64,000 bases of DNA from Nematostella vectensis (GCF_932526225.1 NC_064040.1:14814494-14878493), one strand, 5' to 3'. Positions 37,501 to 49,800 are shown, counted from the first letter of the stretch. Numbers and translations are program-made. Notes: a model not told the origin generated them from the letters alone.

Positions 37501-39255
37501 GACAGCACTCTCCATGCGTTTTGAGCCTTGCAACAAGATGGTTGCCGCATCACGCAAATTCTGCATTGAGAATAAGTATAGTTAACCCTAGCTTTCGCAG
37601 ACACCCTCAGGATTGTAATTTAATTTCTGGTATATGGCAAGACTATAAATAGGAATAGGTACTTTTTAGTAATATAATGAAGTAAAAATTGTTTAGAATT
37701 TGTAGCCAATGTTTTCAATGTTTTAAAGGTGTCTTCTACATGAGGAATGACACTACCAGCATGTGCTGTTGTAAAGCACTCTACCTCTTCTTATCTTTGT
37801 GAATTCTCCCTAAAAACACCTGTGTTTTAAAGATACTAAGAAGCCATACCCCCAAAAAATTATCTCTAAATAATAGCAGAAACAACAGAAATTCCATTCT
37901 TGATATGTGCATTCCCAGGATTGGCCAAGGGGGGTGCGCAGTCATAGGAATCATATGGAAAAAGCATAGAATTTGGAGATTCCTTGATAAGAAATGACCC
38001 ACTTTTTGGCCAACAAAGGGAGGGGTGGGCAGGCACCCTGCCGCCCCCCCCCCCCCCTGTGTACTCGCCTGCTTTATATCAAAGACTAATAGGCATAGGG
38101 CAGTTAAAATATTTTTTCGCTTATTTTATAATTCAGTACCTTCTTCTTTGCTAGTAGCTGTAGTGTTGGTTTTGAGATTGCTTGTGACTGTGAGACAGGG
38201 TCCAGCACAACATACTTCTTCTCTTTCACCACATTCAACAGGTCAGAGAGAACGCAAACCTCAGTCAGGGCATTCCTGAATCAATAGAAAGAAACTTTTA
38301 TTAATTACTATCACTTTCAAATGATGTCATTATTGGCTGCTTTGTTGCCGGAATAAGGGGTCATATCACTCATTTTTTTAGGGGAAAAAAAGACAAAGGA
38401 AAATAGATTAATAAAATACACCAAAAATGGGAATTCAACTTTGCAGAGTCAAATTCCAGTTTTTGGTGTATTGTATTCATTCTTCTGGTTCATCAACACG
38501 ACTATTTTGGCTTTTTGTATTTATTTTGTAATAAGATATGACATTTAAAGAGATCCTAGAAAATAGAGGTCCACCTTAGTTTGGTTCGAACAGAGTCCCA
38601 TGGCCAAAGGGAGGGCTGGAAGGTGACTAACGTCTTGTTATCACTTTCATCATCATTGTCATCAGCATTATCATCTGCCTTGCTCTTAGCTTCTGAGAGG
38701 AAATCTATCTTGTGTGCAAGCTTTGAAAGCTGCTCTGACATAGATAACTGACTGATAGAAGAAATAATAACAAGTCAGTTCCTATATCAATTAATAATAT
38801 TTACGAATAACAAGGTGCAGTCAAAAGATAATCTAATCTTCGCATTCAGTCTCTACTTTTTACCTAATGTAGCAAATGCTTTAATCTTATTGTATTCTTT
38901 ACTTTTATTTTCAAAACAAAAAATATTATCAGATTTCAGATAAACTCCAAATAAAACGTGGTATCCCTTATACTTAAAAGGACAAAAAGATTACAAATTC
39001 GTATCAAATGTATGGTCACATAACATTGATTGACTTTTTGCAGATAGTAGTTTTCTTTTTATCAATTAGTATCAATAGTTTTAAATAAACAAATACACTT
39101 GCGACCTCAATTATTGGTCAAAATCGAAGAAAATAAGCAAAATACTTTGGATTTACTTACGGTACATATTTTTCTTGCCCATCTCTCGCAATTTCCTCCA
39201 CTTCGCTCTCTAAAAGCTGTTCAATAGCGATGTTCACAGACAATCCGGCCGCCAT
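28513..39255 (-). CDS. MED17: Mediator complex subunit 17
   Basis: Core head-module subunit of Mediator, linking activators to RNA polymerase II in the nucleus (family knowledge). Fourteen minus-strand exons with consistent phases: 39255-39161, 38751-38575, 38275-38140, 37560-37365, 36922-36731, 35606-35506, 35270-35199, 34979-34893, 33731-33517, 32856-32800, 32415-32278, 30545-30431, 28988-28840, 28720-28513. They give about 645 residues; the human protein has 651. Matches include FQPSLWPWDSVR, NLRQRWRLKRTGNSLMGDL, WQGKLEAAQRNLFCKELF, LQDL-like QDLKDFLLSQ and the C-terminal LGWHVIHHSNHV. I chose the second ATG (39255), because from there the N-terminus aligns residue for residue with the human start; an upstream in-frame ATG is at 39267. 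Four introns carry large tandem repeats or duplications. Confidence 0.96.
28993..30017. repeat. 28-bp minisatellite in MED17 intron 12, abutting the exon 13 acceptor
   Basis: About 36 copies of a 28-bp unit made of two related 14-mers, TGGTAAACAGACTC and TGGTAAACATGCTT. The array begins only about five bases from the acceptor of MED17 exon 13 (exon edge 28988). It keeps long frames open on the minus strand in all three phases because the unit lacks stops. A smaller diverged patch (TGGTAAATAGAC-like) lies at 30212-30310. Confidence 0.95.
30790..32227. repeat. 57-bp minisatellite in MED17 intron 11
   Basis: About 25 copies of a 57-bp unit that starts ATAGTGCAATATGTGA and ends GAAGGGAGGT. Units alternate mainly between two variants (GATTATTGTT and GACTATTATT). 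Since 57 is 3 x 19, two plus-strand frames and one minus-strand frame stay open for nearly 500 codons. These are artefacts of the period and not genes. The array ends about 50 bases from the exon 11 donor. Confidence 0.95.
33176..33530. repeat. 178-bp tandem duplication covering the MED17 exon 9 donor
   Basis: Two almost identical direct copies, about 33176-33353 and 33353-33530. The right-hand copy includes the last bases of exon 9 and its minus-strand 5' splice site (TATGAAAA then GTAAGA). The left-hand copy is an extra intronic repeat of the same splice site. Confidence 0.92.
35630..36757. repeat. 41-bp minisatellite grown from the MED17 exon 5 splice donor
   Basis: About 27 copies of a unit of 40-43 bases. 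On the minus strand each reads GACAGACGTACACATGTACTCAG followed by GTATAACAATAATATTGA. The first copy is the end of exon 5 with its donor (exon edge 36731). Every later copy repeats about 22 exon-derived bases plus the splice site, filling most of intron 5. Confidence 0.95.
37908..38071. mobile_element. Inverted-repeat element (family E) in MED17 intron 3
   Basis: CCCAGGATTGGCC at one end and GTACTCGCCTG at the other, with GTGCGCAGTCATAGG inside, the same as in the element at 61523-61622. It ends in a C-run of 15 bases or so. Confidence 0.55.
38413..38528. mobile_element. Hairpin element (family B) in MED17 intron 2
   Basis: Imperfect inverted arms ATACACCAAAAATGGGAATT and AATTCCAGTTTTTGGTGTAT, followed by TGTATTCATTCTTCTGG. 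The same arrangement is seen, with perfect arms, at 61260-61370. Confidence 0.65.
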
Positions 39256-39300
39256 GTTCACGGGCATTTTGCTCGAATAAATATCATTGCGCATGCTCAG
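39250..39300 (-). promoter_or_regulatory. MED17 promoter motifs: YY1-like site on the ATG, NRF1-like site upstream
   Basis: AACATGGCGGCC overlaps the chosen MED17 start codon and matches the YY1 core (AANATGGCGGC). TTGCGCATGCTC, about 30-40 bases upstream, resembles an NRF1 palindrome. Both are usual for TATA-less housekeeping promoters, but binding is inferred. Confidence 0.45.
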
Positions 39301-41478
39301 GCATTCGGCCGCTGTACAAGTTCTCGCTGGCTTGGCGTCAACCGACTCTCAGCTGTTGTGCCTGGGCGGGAGTAGGGAAATCCGTTTTTCACAAAAATCT
39401 TCCCTCAAAATAGGTAAGGAACCATACTTTAGAAAATACATTTCTGTAGAGAAGATTCCATAGAGTTTAGCTATGTTATTTCATAAGGGGGATGGTCTGA
39501 GAAAGCATTTTTGTCGGTTTTCTTACGTGAACGATTTGGCGGGTTTTTGTAAAGCGATCACCATTCATTTCAAAGCCGTATTTTCATTCAAACAACCTGT
39601 TCGCATCCCAAAGATTAATAGAACTATTGCAACTCATGGTCACACAGATCAGTTGGTTGGGAAAAACGCGTATTTGCCGGTGTATTTTGATGTTCTATGT
39701 TCGTGGCTTGTTGGTGGTTTTCGTGTTTTCGCATTACCGAAGTGAGACGCGTTCATCCGTTCCGACAGATGTTCATACATACTACTTTCTGATTTCCATA
39801 TATATATAAAGCAATCTTCATCAACAATTGTAGCATCTACTAGCATTCCAAACCGATCTCAATGCTTTTTAGTCTTATTTTTAAATCTTGCTTTGGATTC
39901 ATTGGAGAAAAAAATGTCTATGTACTGTAATTCATGGCGCGCATTTCGCCACGCACATAATCGATATTTGGCATATGTTATTTTTGAGGGACGCGCGTAC
40001 TTGCTTTCGTTTAATTTAAATACATAATCTACAACCTGTAAGCAAATAAAGTGTCTCTATATATCTATAATAAGTATTAAACCTGATATTTTTTGTCCGG
40101 GAGCTTTTAATTTTAAAGACTTCAATGCAAAATTATTTTTTTAGTGATTGTACGTCGTGCGCCTTTTAAAAGGAACCGGACATTGTTGAAACGTTTTATC
40201 ATATTTTTGGGAATTTTAGGAAATCCATATGTAAGTTTTTAACTTGTACAGGATGCTTGGAGGTTCCATTAAATGGATTTAAACATGGAAGAAACCACAA
40301 GGATATCACGGGAACTTTTTAACAAATATTAGGGTTGCTTGTTTTGAAATAGCTATATGATTAGCATTTTCCCCTAAAAAAATAAATACATGTATAAAAA
40401 CAAACCGTGCCATCGTCTGATTAACTAGTATTATTTCAGGGCTTGTGTTTCTATTTTTCTTTAGCTGTAGTTATGGTATTGTAACTAAATTGTTGTCTAG
40501 AACGGATGTGCATACCCTATACAGCCTCCCATATCGATCTTACACACAAACCTCAATTGATCACAGTTAAGCATATTGAATTATTCGAAAATTGCTGATA
40601 TGAACTCTGATGCTGTTAGAATGTGTATACAAGCTTTTGTTATTGTGGTTTAAGATTTTAGCTGACATTTTTTATGTTTTAAGTATACCTTTTCCTACCC
40701 AAGGAAATAAAAACTATTCCCTTCATTTTTTGTCTTAGATAACGTTTTCTTTTTTTAGCAACACAGATAAATTGAACTTCATTTGAACATTGACAACACT
40801 TACATTATTCTTATAAAACTTTATAGAAATGTTTACATAAAAAAAGTTGTTTCATGGAAATTTATTCCGAGGATTAAAGATCAACAGCATCCACTTTAGA
40901 AGGCATTCCCACCTATCTTTTTTGATTGATGTACAGTTTTAGAAACTGTAATTTCCTTGATCTTGTATGGACAGATGAGTCATGGATGCAAATTTGAGTG
41001 TCAAGTTTTGTCTGTAAAATGTTGGGATAATAACCAATTTGAAACAAATCTGAAACCTTAAAAAATCAACCTACTTTGATGCTCGTAAGTTAGGGTTAAA
41101 AGAGCAGGTTTTTATTTATTATTTTTTTTCTGGTGTATATTCTGAAAATTATTTGATTATATGTGACACGTTTTGGAAATGATTGGTTTATTCTAGGGGT
41201 GACACCTTTTCAGGGTTTATATTTAAACAACAATTTCACTTTGGACAACACTCGTCTTGAAATTATTCAAACAGAGCATATGTTGTACAATTAGGTAGGT
41301 TGTCTCGCGCAGACACGTGACGTATCAGTCCATACTGTGTCATTATTGACCACAAGAGACCACATGTGTTTACTAGTACCATCATGCAGGATGACGCACA
41401 CATAAGCGACATATTCATAGCTTGAAACGCTCGAATAACTCTTGTCTCATTGATTATTCCCTCCCCAGGGTCGATCAA
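39268..41478. other. Intergenic region between divergent MED17 and the DC-STAMP gene
   Basis: AT-rich DNA with no recognisable gene. It should contain the MED17 promoter at its left end and 5' UTR or promoter of the DC-STAMP gene at its right end. CCCTCCCCAG at 41460-41469 could be an acceptor that joins an upstream non-coding exon to the ATG at 41479. Confidence 0.5.
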
Positions 41479-44400
41479 ATGGAAAGTATTTACCTCAAGG
41501 TCACGCAGGACTATGTTCCCACTGACAACGATAAAAAAGACGGTGGAAAAAATAACCCGATATCCGTTGAGCGCGGTGACATCATATTCGACGTGCGCAA
41601 GCTAGACGATGGATGGCTGACTGGGAAGAATTTGAATACGGGTAGATCTGGCCGCTTTCCATCGAGTTGTACCGCGAAACTATCAGACATTGATAGCAAT
41701 AAAGATTCATCCGCGGTAGATACGGGCCCTAAAGCAAAAGATTCCGTAACAAAGGAGCCAGCCAGTGCGAAACCACTAAAGAGCTGGCAGAAATCAACGA
41801 GCCCTGAAGCGAATAAAGACTCGGATTCGGAAAGTCGGAGGCCCGCAAACCCGAGACCTTTCGCTCTGTCATCGAAGAAGCCGAGAAGCCCCAATGATAA
41901 CGCCGAAAGGAAAGAAACTTCGGCTGATTCTGGAGTCGTCGAGGACTCGGAAGATTATTATTTGAACGACGATCCGGCCGGGAAAGGGAAACCGAGCGAG
42001 GCAAAGAAACCGACTTTTGGGAAAATCTACGAGACAAGAAAGCCGACAGAAGCTGCGAATAAATCGTTGATTTACGAACCAAGCCGCTTCCAAGCGTCTA
42101 AGATTTATTCTCCTGGGCTTGTAGCTAAAAGACCTAGCGTGTCTAAATTGAAATCGGCTTTCTTGGACCAGGACCCGAAGACCACGAAAGCGCAAGATAT
42201 GAAAGATAAACCGGAGAAAAACAGTGCTAGTGGAATCGAGTTGAAAAACAGATCGAATATTAGTCAACCTGGAAAGAAAGCAGAGAGCAAACGGCCGATA
42301 GGGAAAGCAGCCTTGGCTAAAGATGACGAAGATGATGATACGCTATATGCCAATTATACTGAAGTAGACGAGTCCAAACCGGCCGATGAAAACAAGAATG
42401 ATAAAACTGATGGTGCGAAGACAGCTAAGAAAATAAACATCAAGGAAAACCCTCTGTCAGAGGAAGAATCCGGGGCTCCTTACCATAGCTACCAAGTGCC
42501 GTTATCGGCCCCAGATAAACCCGAGAAAACCGGGGGGTGCTCTGAGTGTGACGAGCCTCATATTTACGCGGCTCCTAGTAATTACCAAGAACCGCCGTCA
42601 TCACCGGAAGCTAAGCAAGGCAAATACGATTTCGACCCGACAGAAACCCCAGCCAGTCGCGATAAGACCCAGGAGAAGCAACCACTGGAGAAGACTAAAG
42701 ATAAGGAGAAAGAGGAAGCGAATAGGCGCTCGTATAACCGCATGGCTTCATATGAGAGCATCGGAAATATCGGCCCCGAGAAATCGAAGAGCGCCAAATC
42801 ATGCGAAAGTCTGAAGGAAGCGGTCAAGAAAGTGAAGAGAACGAAACAAAACCTCGTCTCGTCGGGGCGCTATCCTAGGATGCGTATTATTGGAGGCATA
42901 ACCCTCGGCCTTGTAATTGGTATTTTTATTTTCTTTATGGTTTATTTACTCGCTAAGTTGCACGTATTGACAGCTCTCGTGGCGGGATTTATCGTGGGGT
43001 TCGTCTGTTCAATCGTGTTCGGGTTTTTGGATCGCAAGAGAACATTGTGTGTGGCTTTGCTTGTGTTTCCGAGCTTGTTTGCATCGCGTGGGAAGGTTGC
43101 CCTGTGGATTATTATCACGTTTTTCATCATTGCTGGCCCACTGTGTAATTTCGTGGCAAATATAGAAATAATTGCCACGGGCGATGGTTGCGTGCTCAGT
43201 TCAACAGATCATAACATTAGCTCAAATGACACTAGCAATAAGCACGTCCATCCGGCGCTTCAGCACTACAGATCCATGGCCCTAGATTTGGAGCTACTTG
43301 TCAGCCAGGCCCTGTCTCGTATGGACTACACTGCAACAAACACGTCTGGAAATTATACCGTGTGTGAAAATTTAATGAATGGTGCAAAGATCGAGTGCGC
43401 ACGTTCGGCGAATAACATCTACAATTACTGCACGTCGAAATTTCTCCCTACTGGAAAAGAAGGAGATGTTAGACAAAAATGCGAAGAGCTATTGAGTGAG
43501 AAACTATGCAGCCCTATATCAGAGTCCCTCATCGCAGACACGTGCGAGAAGTTCGATATTCTTCAATGTAAACAGACTCTCGTAGAGATAAGAGGTGTTT
43601 TGAATGACTCGCGGGTTCAAGCACTGATTGGTGGCAAACCACTCGTGACAGCTGGTAATGGAACGGAGAAGTGCAGCGGTTTCGTATCAGTAGCCGGAAT
43701 GTTATTACCACTCCTTGTACTACTGGTGCTGTACGAAGCCTATCGATACCACAAACTCTACATGGCCATCAATAACTTCGATAATCAATACTTGACGAGT
43801 CATTTCAAGACTATTGAAGACACGCGTAAAGCCAGTGGCGCCGGTGATGGGTTAATCCCACTAAAGAAGGGCGAGCTCCAACGTTTTATCCAACCAACAT
43901 CTTGGCAATTTACGATCACAGAGAAAGAGCACATGGCGAAATCATTCGCGGCTTACTTTCTCTATTTGTTCTTCGCTTTGATAATTATCCTCGTTGATTA
44001 TTATGTTTATTTTACTATCACGTCCAAAAAACAAAGTCAACAACTCAAGGATGAAAGTTTAAATAAAACAAACACCACCACAGAGGCTGGCCCAGTGGTC
44101 CCGGTATGCATCCGCGAGGTACACCCGTTGTCTTATGTGTACTTGGTCGTGATATCAACTTTGCTTGGCTTGCTGCTCCTCATGATCACTATTCAGCCCT
44201 ATGTCCTTCGCCTGAGGCACTACATCGCTTCCAAGTTGTACAGGAGGCGTGAGCGCAAACGGATTGCCTACTTATACTACAAGATTCTGGAAGAGCGCAA
44301 AGCCTTCCTAAAAGAAGTCATTGATAAAATCAATCTGCGATCCGAGGAAAACCATGCCATGGATTCTCTCGACAGTGTAAGAGTCCTTGCCTGGAATTTC

Positions 44401-44646
44401 GGCCCGGTAGAGACTGTGTTGACAGGCATAGGGGTGAATCTCCGTGAGTGCATGGTATGCGGCAGAGGCTTGAATCGCAAGTATATCTACTGTGAGACGG
44501 AGAGCTGTGAAGCGATTTACTGCCGTACATGTTTCTGGGACTTGGAGAATAAATGCTTGGGGTGCATGCGTAATAGTAACCCTGTGTCGAGGTCCTCAAG
44601 TTGTAACAGCGGGAATGGAAAGAAGAAACGAGTGCAAGAGGTATAA
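41479..44646 (+). CDS. DC-STAMP-family membrane protein with N-terminal SH3 domain (DCST1/2-like)
   Basis: A single-exon protein of 1055 residues from ATG 41479. Residues ~3-65 form an SH3-like domain (KVTQDYVP, ERGDIIFDV, DDGWLTGKN, GRFPSSCTAKL). About 420 residues of charged, Ser/Pro/Lys-rich disordered sequence follow. Then come hydrophobic segments (IIGGITLGLVIGIFIFFMVY and several more), a Cys- and Asn-glycosylation-rich extracellular part, and the conserved DC-STAMP-like region (NNFDNQYLTSHFKTIEDTR, LIPLKKGE, FTITEKE). The C-terminus has a Cys-rich RING-like module, CMVCGRGLNRKYIYC to CLGCM. Animal DCST1/DCST2 proteins act in sperm-egg fusion and have the C-terminal RING-like end (family knowledge). 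The SH3 domain is not part of the family pattern I know. A further in-frame stretch upstream lacks an ATG. Confidence 0.88.
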   Translation: MESIYLKVTQDYVPTDNDKKDGGKNNPISVERGDIIFDVRKLDDGWLTGKNLNTGRSGRFPSSCTAKLSDIDSNKDSSAVDTGPKAKDSVTKEPASAKPLKSWQKSTSPEANKDSDSESRRPANPRPFALSSKKPRSPNDNAERKETSADSGVVEDSEDYYLNDDPAGKGKPSEAKKPTFGKIYETRKPTEAANKSLIYEPSRFQASKIYSPGLVAKRPSVSKLKSAFLDQDPKTTKAQDMKDKPEKNSASGIELKNRSNISQPGKKAESKRPIGKAALAKDDEDDDTLYANYTEVDESKPADENKNDKTDGAKTAKKINIKENPLSEEESGAPYHSYQVPLSAPDKPEKTGGCSECDEPHIYAAPSNYQEPPSSPEAKQGKYDFDPTETPASRDKTQEKQPLEKTKDKEKEEANRRSYNRMASYESIGNIGPEKSKSAKSCESLKEAVKKVKRTKQNLVSSGRYPRMRIIGGITLGLVIGIFIFFMVYLLAKLHVLTALVAGFIVGFVCSIVFGFLDRKRTLCVALLVFPSLFASRGKVALWIIITFFIIAGPLCNFVANIEIIATGDGCVLSSTDHNISSNDTSNKHVHPALQHYRSMALDLELLVSQALSRMDYTATNTSGNYTVCENLMNGAKIECARSANNIYNYCTSKFLPTGKEGDVRQKCEELLSEKLCSPISESLIADTCEKFDILQCKQTLVEIRGVLNDSRVQALIGGKPLVTAGNGTEKCSGFVSVAGMLLPLLVLLVLYEAYRYHKLYMAINNFDNQYLTSHFKTIEDTRKASGAGDGLIPLKKGELQRFIQPTSWQFTITEKEHMAKSFAAYFLYLFFALIIILVDYYVYFTITSKKQSQQLKDESLNKTNTTTEAGPVVPVCIREVHPLSYVYLVVISTLLGLLLLMITIQPYVLRLRHYIASKLYRRRERKRIAYLYYKILEERKAFLKEVIDKINLRSEENHAMDSLDSVRVLAWNFGPVETVLTGIGVNLRECMVCGRGLNRKYIYCETESCEAIYCRTCFWDLENKCLGCMRNSNPVSRSSSCNSGNGKKKRVQEV

Positions 44647-46460
44647 GCACCAGATTTGTAAGACTGCGAGAAAAGAGCAGCGATATATAAGAGCGATAAG
44701 GTGACAAATGCTGCATGGTGCCCGTACATGGGCTCTGGAGCATACACATAAAGCCATTGATAGTCTGGTAAGACCAAAGATACACCCCAAAGGGGTAACA
44801 CAAGGGGACCTGTAAATAAGATTTAAGTGTAAAGCTTAAGCAGCGTTAACTGGTGTACAAAGTACAAGCGTCAGAGTTACAAAGGCATAAATATGGTAAG
44901 AGTCACGATATGTGAGTAAGGATTGTATAAATTGGCTTCTCATCCGGATAGTAGAGAAATAGCAAATGACAATTTCAGTTACACTAGGACCCTATTTCCG
45001 CATCTTTAACTTATTTCTCCTGTTAGATCAAGATACTTTAGTCTTAGCATTCCCCCCAGAGTTAGCAGGGAGTTATCCGTGTAGAAATAAATTTAAGTAA
45101 ACTTAAAACTCCCTGGTAAGACTAAGCAAGATCCAGTTTTGCGAGATCTAGCTATCGGAGTTCCACTGTCTTGCTGAAATTTAAACTGGAATATTTATTT
45201 GCTTTATCGTTTATCATCTAAAACCCAAGGTAAACGGTTTAAGTTATCAGGTAGAATCTTGTTTTTTTTTTTAACATATCTGGTGGGGCTGTAAAAATCT
45301 TTGGTTTATTTAATGTTCATTTCCCCATACTAATGGCCAGGATAATCTTGTACATTTTTCACAGCACATAATTCAGTGAGGTCTAGAGAAGCCTCAGGGG
45401 CGGATCTAGCTTTTCGCTAAAGGGCGGGGTTGGCACAGTGAAAAGGGGAAGGGGTATTTTTTTGTTACGTATGGCTTCCTGGCAGCCCAAAGAGGGTTTA
45501 AACCGCCTAAACCCTCCCCCTTGATCCGCTACTGAGTCTGGATTTGTTCTGATACGTTTAAGACAGAGAAAAACAAATGTTTTTCTAGTTAGGCGCAATG
45601 AGTCTAGTACCATACTTTCGCCCTCATTATGTTGGTGTTTGCCGAAATTGAAATGAAGATTTGAGTTGAAGGTATAATGGGTCAAAAACATTGATATTGC
45701 AGTTAAATTAGTTATTTAGGCACAACAGTAAAAATGCTTTAAGTATTTAATAATGGAGTGAAATATCGAAAGAAATGTTTGCCTATAGAAATTATAATAG
45801 ATTGTAAGTATAGAAGTTAAAGAAAAAGAACTAAATAAATTAAACATGTCGTTGTGATTGCTATGCAAGTGTCAGATTTCTCCATTTATTCTCCCTTAGG
45901 AAGTAAGGGGAGACGGAAAGGGAAAAGGGGCGAAGTAAAATGTTAACCGCACGTGTGAAAATCAGTGTGAAGGAGGAGGAAATAGAAACGAAAGGAGCTC
46001 TACTCTCCTGTCTACTCTTTATTCTTTTACAGGTGATTTTTACACGCGCGTCAACTCCTTAATCTAAACTTCCTAAGGCGCCATCTCATTTCGCTTGGAA
46101 AAGCCGGCTTGTGCGCGTTGCGCGCAAAATTAAAAGCGCGTGAAAAGAAAAGAAAATGACAGTTATCCACGTGTGCAAAATGTTTGGCTGAAAGGTAACG
46201 TTGGGGATCCTATATGCGATAACTATTAATTTTTCTGCACTCCTATTAATTCAAGAAATGGCCTGCAGTCGTCAGGTCATTAATCCAGTATCGCGTCCGA
46301 TAGTGGTCACCACCCATGGAGGTTATCTTTGTCTGCGTGTGATAACCTTCGAGGTCGGGCCATTATCACTCCGTATGTGAGCTAATTTAGGATCAGATAA
46401 TAAAAAAACTCACTCCTTGAGATAATTATTAACATATTTCTGCATTTCATTGCGCCGTTT
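44647..46460. other. 3' flank of the DC-STAMP gene and intergenic DNA
   Basis: AATAAA at 45086-45091 is a possible poly(A) signal. A small inverted-repeat element (CAGGGGCGGATCTAG to GATCCGCTACTGAG) covers about 45396-45535. Nothing else is recognised. AATAAA on the minus strand near 46458 and 46508-46520 could end the membrane-protein gene that follows. Confidence 0.5.
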
Positions 46461-46874
46461 TATTGGGGCTCAAGCAAATTGCAACAGCCACGCCCATGTT
46501 TGGGTAGTTTATTTATTTATTGCGATCATTTTTTTTTTTTTGGCTTCTTTGTAGTATCGAAACTAATCTAACATAAGCGGGACTCACAAGTCCGGCAGAC
46601 TGACTGCGTGAACTAAGATTACATGTAGTAGTCTGCAGCCGACCGTTAATATCCGCTAGAGGCATGTTGACAGCTTTTATGTGTCAGATAAGGCAATCGA
46701 TCGAGATAACAGTAAAGTAAGAAGCAATAAAGCATTGGTTGCAGCTTGGGTGGTCTGTCGGGCTATAAAGTGCGCGGCTATAAAATAGCACCCAGAATTA
46801 TCGGAATACTTGTGGCGTCTCATCCTTTTTTTTTAAGAGGGCACTATATCACCGCAGCACACCAATCTTGGGCC

Positions 46875-49800
46875 TCATTTCTCTCCAGGCTCGTGATAAT
46901 TCATCCCAGACACGGCCTCTGCTGATGGAGCGGAGGGCTGGGTACGGGGTGATGTGTACATGGGCGGTGGGGAAGGGAGGTCACTATGCTGGAGTCGGGG
47001 AGACTGGGAACCGGGTAGATGAGCGAGTGAGTGTGAAGAGGGCTCCCTGTGGATGGGCACAGGAAAAGTGCAGCCTCCTGCCGTGTTATAGATCACAACC
47101 TTAAAAAATAGAAAGGGAATGTTATTACACATAAATCACCACCTTTTGCGTAAGGGAAATACACAGTATGAGACATGAACAAACACATCGCCAAACAAGC
47201 TTCACTACTACTAGGGACTACTTGCAAGGTATCAGGACAGGCGCGGATCCAGAAAAGAATTTTACCTGTTAGAGGTAAATGGCGCGCTGCACGCTGTACT
47301 GACATTAGAGAGCTTAAGCAAGTCAACACGAACGGCTCAGTAACGACGTTGCTACGCTGGTTGCGTTGAGCGCGCGCATATACAAAACACGTAATTCGTC
47401 ATTCACAAGCTTTCCTGAAGTAAAAGAAACAAAAAATATGCGTTTCAAGTTACCCAAGATTGACTCTAAGTTAATCTCAGCCTTTTCGGGTTATGATATT
47501 TCCCATATTTTGTAAAAACGAAGATTCAGCGAAGTCAAGCCAACCTTTTTTAAAGCCAAAGTTTTCAATTTTCACTACCTCAGCGCGCTGCAAACACCGG
47601 TTGCAAACGCTCGCGCACGCACTGAAAATCTTATTTCTAAGTAGCGCGCGCTGTATCAGAATTTTAAAATACTTTTTCAATTTCCATCATGACATGGCGG
47701 ATATCGCTCCTTTGAAGTGTAAATACCACGAAACACTATTGGAATTTGTTTTTAAACTTCATTTCAATTTCATCATGTGAGATATCAGTGTGTGTGAGCA
47801 GGCCAAATGTGCACACACGGGCTTTGTTTCACTTCCGTTTCTGCGTTTTCTAAAATAAGCTTTTTTTTGTCGCCAAATTATTTCAAAACGCAATATTTTT
47901 TCTTTATTCCTTTTTATTAAAATCTCCTTCATATAGTCAAGCATGGATTTAGCGTTAATCTAACAGAAACCAAAATTATATCAAATAATGATTTCAGGAC
48001 CTTTGAAAAATCATAAAAAAAACAATTACTCAATAATTTCTAAAACGCATGTTTGGCTTAATGCACTCATCCCTCAAAATTTATAAAACTTATTCAATAT
48101 TTGTTTTCGAGCAATTTTACTTGAAATATTTGCTTTTATCTGTATCTATGACGTCTATGACTATCTGTCACGGGGTAACGTCATCATAATAGTCAGCACA
48201 CTTTTGTTGGTCAACTTGGCAAATATCAGACCCTTATGACTTTCTACAAGGCTTTTATGCTATATTCAATTTTCTTTAGCAACAGATGTCAGTACACCCT
48301 TAATTAACAAAATGAAGACATGTATCAAGTATAATCATTTAGACCTGTTTACCTAAACAGGTGTAAAAAAACGTCTGCATCCGTGACTACTAGCACACTG
48401 CCCCACACAAGCTGTACCCAGGGACCACCTGCACAGTGAACCATGCATTAACAGACTGCACCACACAAGCTGTACCTAGGGACCACCTGCACAGTGAGCC
48501 ACGCATTAACAGATTCCACCACACAAGCTGTACCCAGGGACCACCTGCACAGTGAACCACGCATTAACACACTGCACCACACAAGCTGTACCCAGGGACC
48601 ACCTGCACAGTGAGCCATGCACTAACACACTGCACCACACAAGCTGTACCTAGGGACCATCTGCACAGTGAGACATGCACTAACACACTGCACCACACAA
48701 GCTGTACCTAGGGACCACCTGCACAGTGAGCCATGTACTAACACACTGCCCCACACAAGCTGTACCCAGGGACCACCTGCACAGTGAGCCATGTACTAAC
48801 ACACTGCACCACACAAGCTGTACCTAGGGACCGCCTGCACAGTGAGCCATGCACTGACACACTGCATCACACAAGCTGTACCTAGGGACTACCTGCACGG
48901 TGAGCCATGCACTGACACACTGCACCACACAAGCTGTACCTAGGGACCACCTGCACAGTGAGCCATGCAATAACACACTGCACAACACAAGCTGTACCTA
49001 GGGACCACCTGTACAGTGAGCCATGCACTAACAAACTGCACCACACAAGCTGTACCTAGGGACCACCTGCACAGTGAGCCATGTACTAACACACTGCCCC
49101 ACACAAGCTGTACCCAGGGACCACCTGCACAGTGAGCCATGTACTAACACACTGCACCACACAAGCTGTACCTAGGGACCACCTGCACAGTGAGCCATGC
49201 ACTAACACACTGCTCCACACAAGCTGTACCTAGGGACCACCTTCACAGTGAGCCATGTACTAACAGACTGCACCACACAAGCTGTACCTAGGGACCACCT
49301 GCACAGTGAGCCATGTACTAACACACTGCACCACACAAGCTGTACCTAGGGACTACCTGCACGGTGAGCCATGCACTGACACACTGCACCACACAAGCTG
49401 TACCTAGGGACCACCTGCACAGTGAGCCATGCACTAACACACTGCTCCACACAAGCTGTACCTAGGGACCACCTTCACAGTGAGCCATGTACTAACACAC
49501 TCCACTCTACTAACATACCAAAGGGCAACCTGCACAGGGGAGGGGAAGGGGGTTTCCATAAAAAGGGATAACGCTTTGGGTGTGGACCATAGCAAATCAT
49601 ACCCTTAAAAGATAGTACATTAGGTGTGGTCGAGGCAAATTTCTGACCAAAAACAAAGACAATTTCTGACGATGCTGTCATCTTGTCTTCAAGTCCTGTT
49701 GTTATTGGATAGGATAAATACGTTGTCGTGAGACCCCAGGGATAGCAGAATCGGAGGAATCTTTGAAACTCCAAAGGGGTAGCAGGTGGTATGAATCTTA

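Noticed and set aside
39473-39745. Plus-strand frame of 90 codons upstream of the DC-STAMP gene
   Set aside because: AT-rich intergenic DNA, no motif, no splice or poly(A) context.
41511-42827. Several antisense frames within the DC-STAMP-like gene
   Set aside because: Shadows of the long plus-strand coding frame, with no independent support.
48388-49515. CRISPR-like look of regularly spaced repeats
   Set aside because: Units are contiguous 58-mers without unique spacers, in a eukaryotic intron; ordinary minisatellite.
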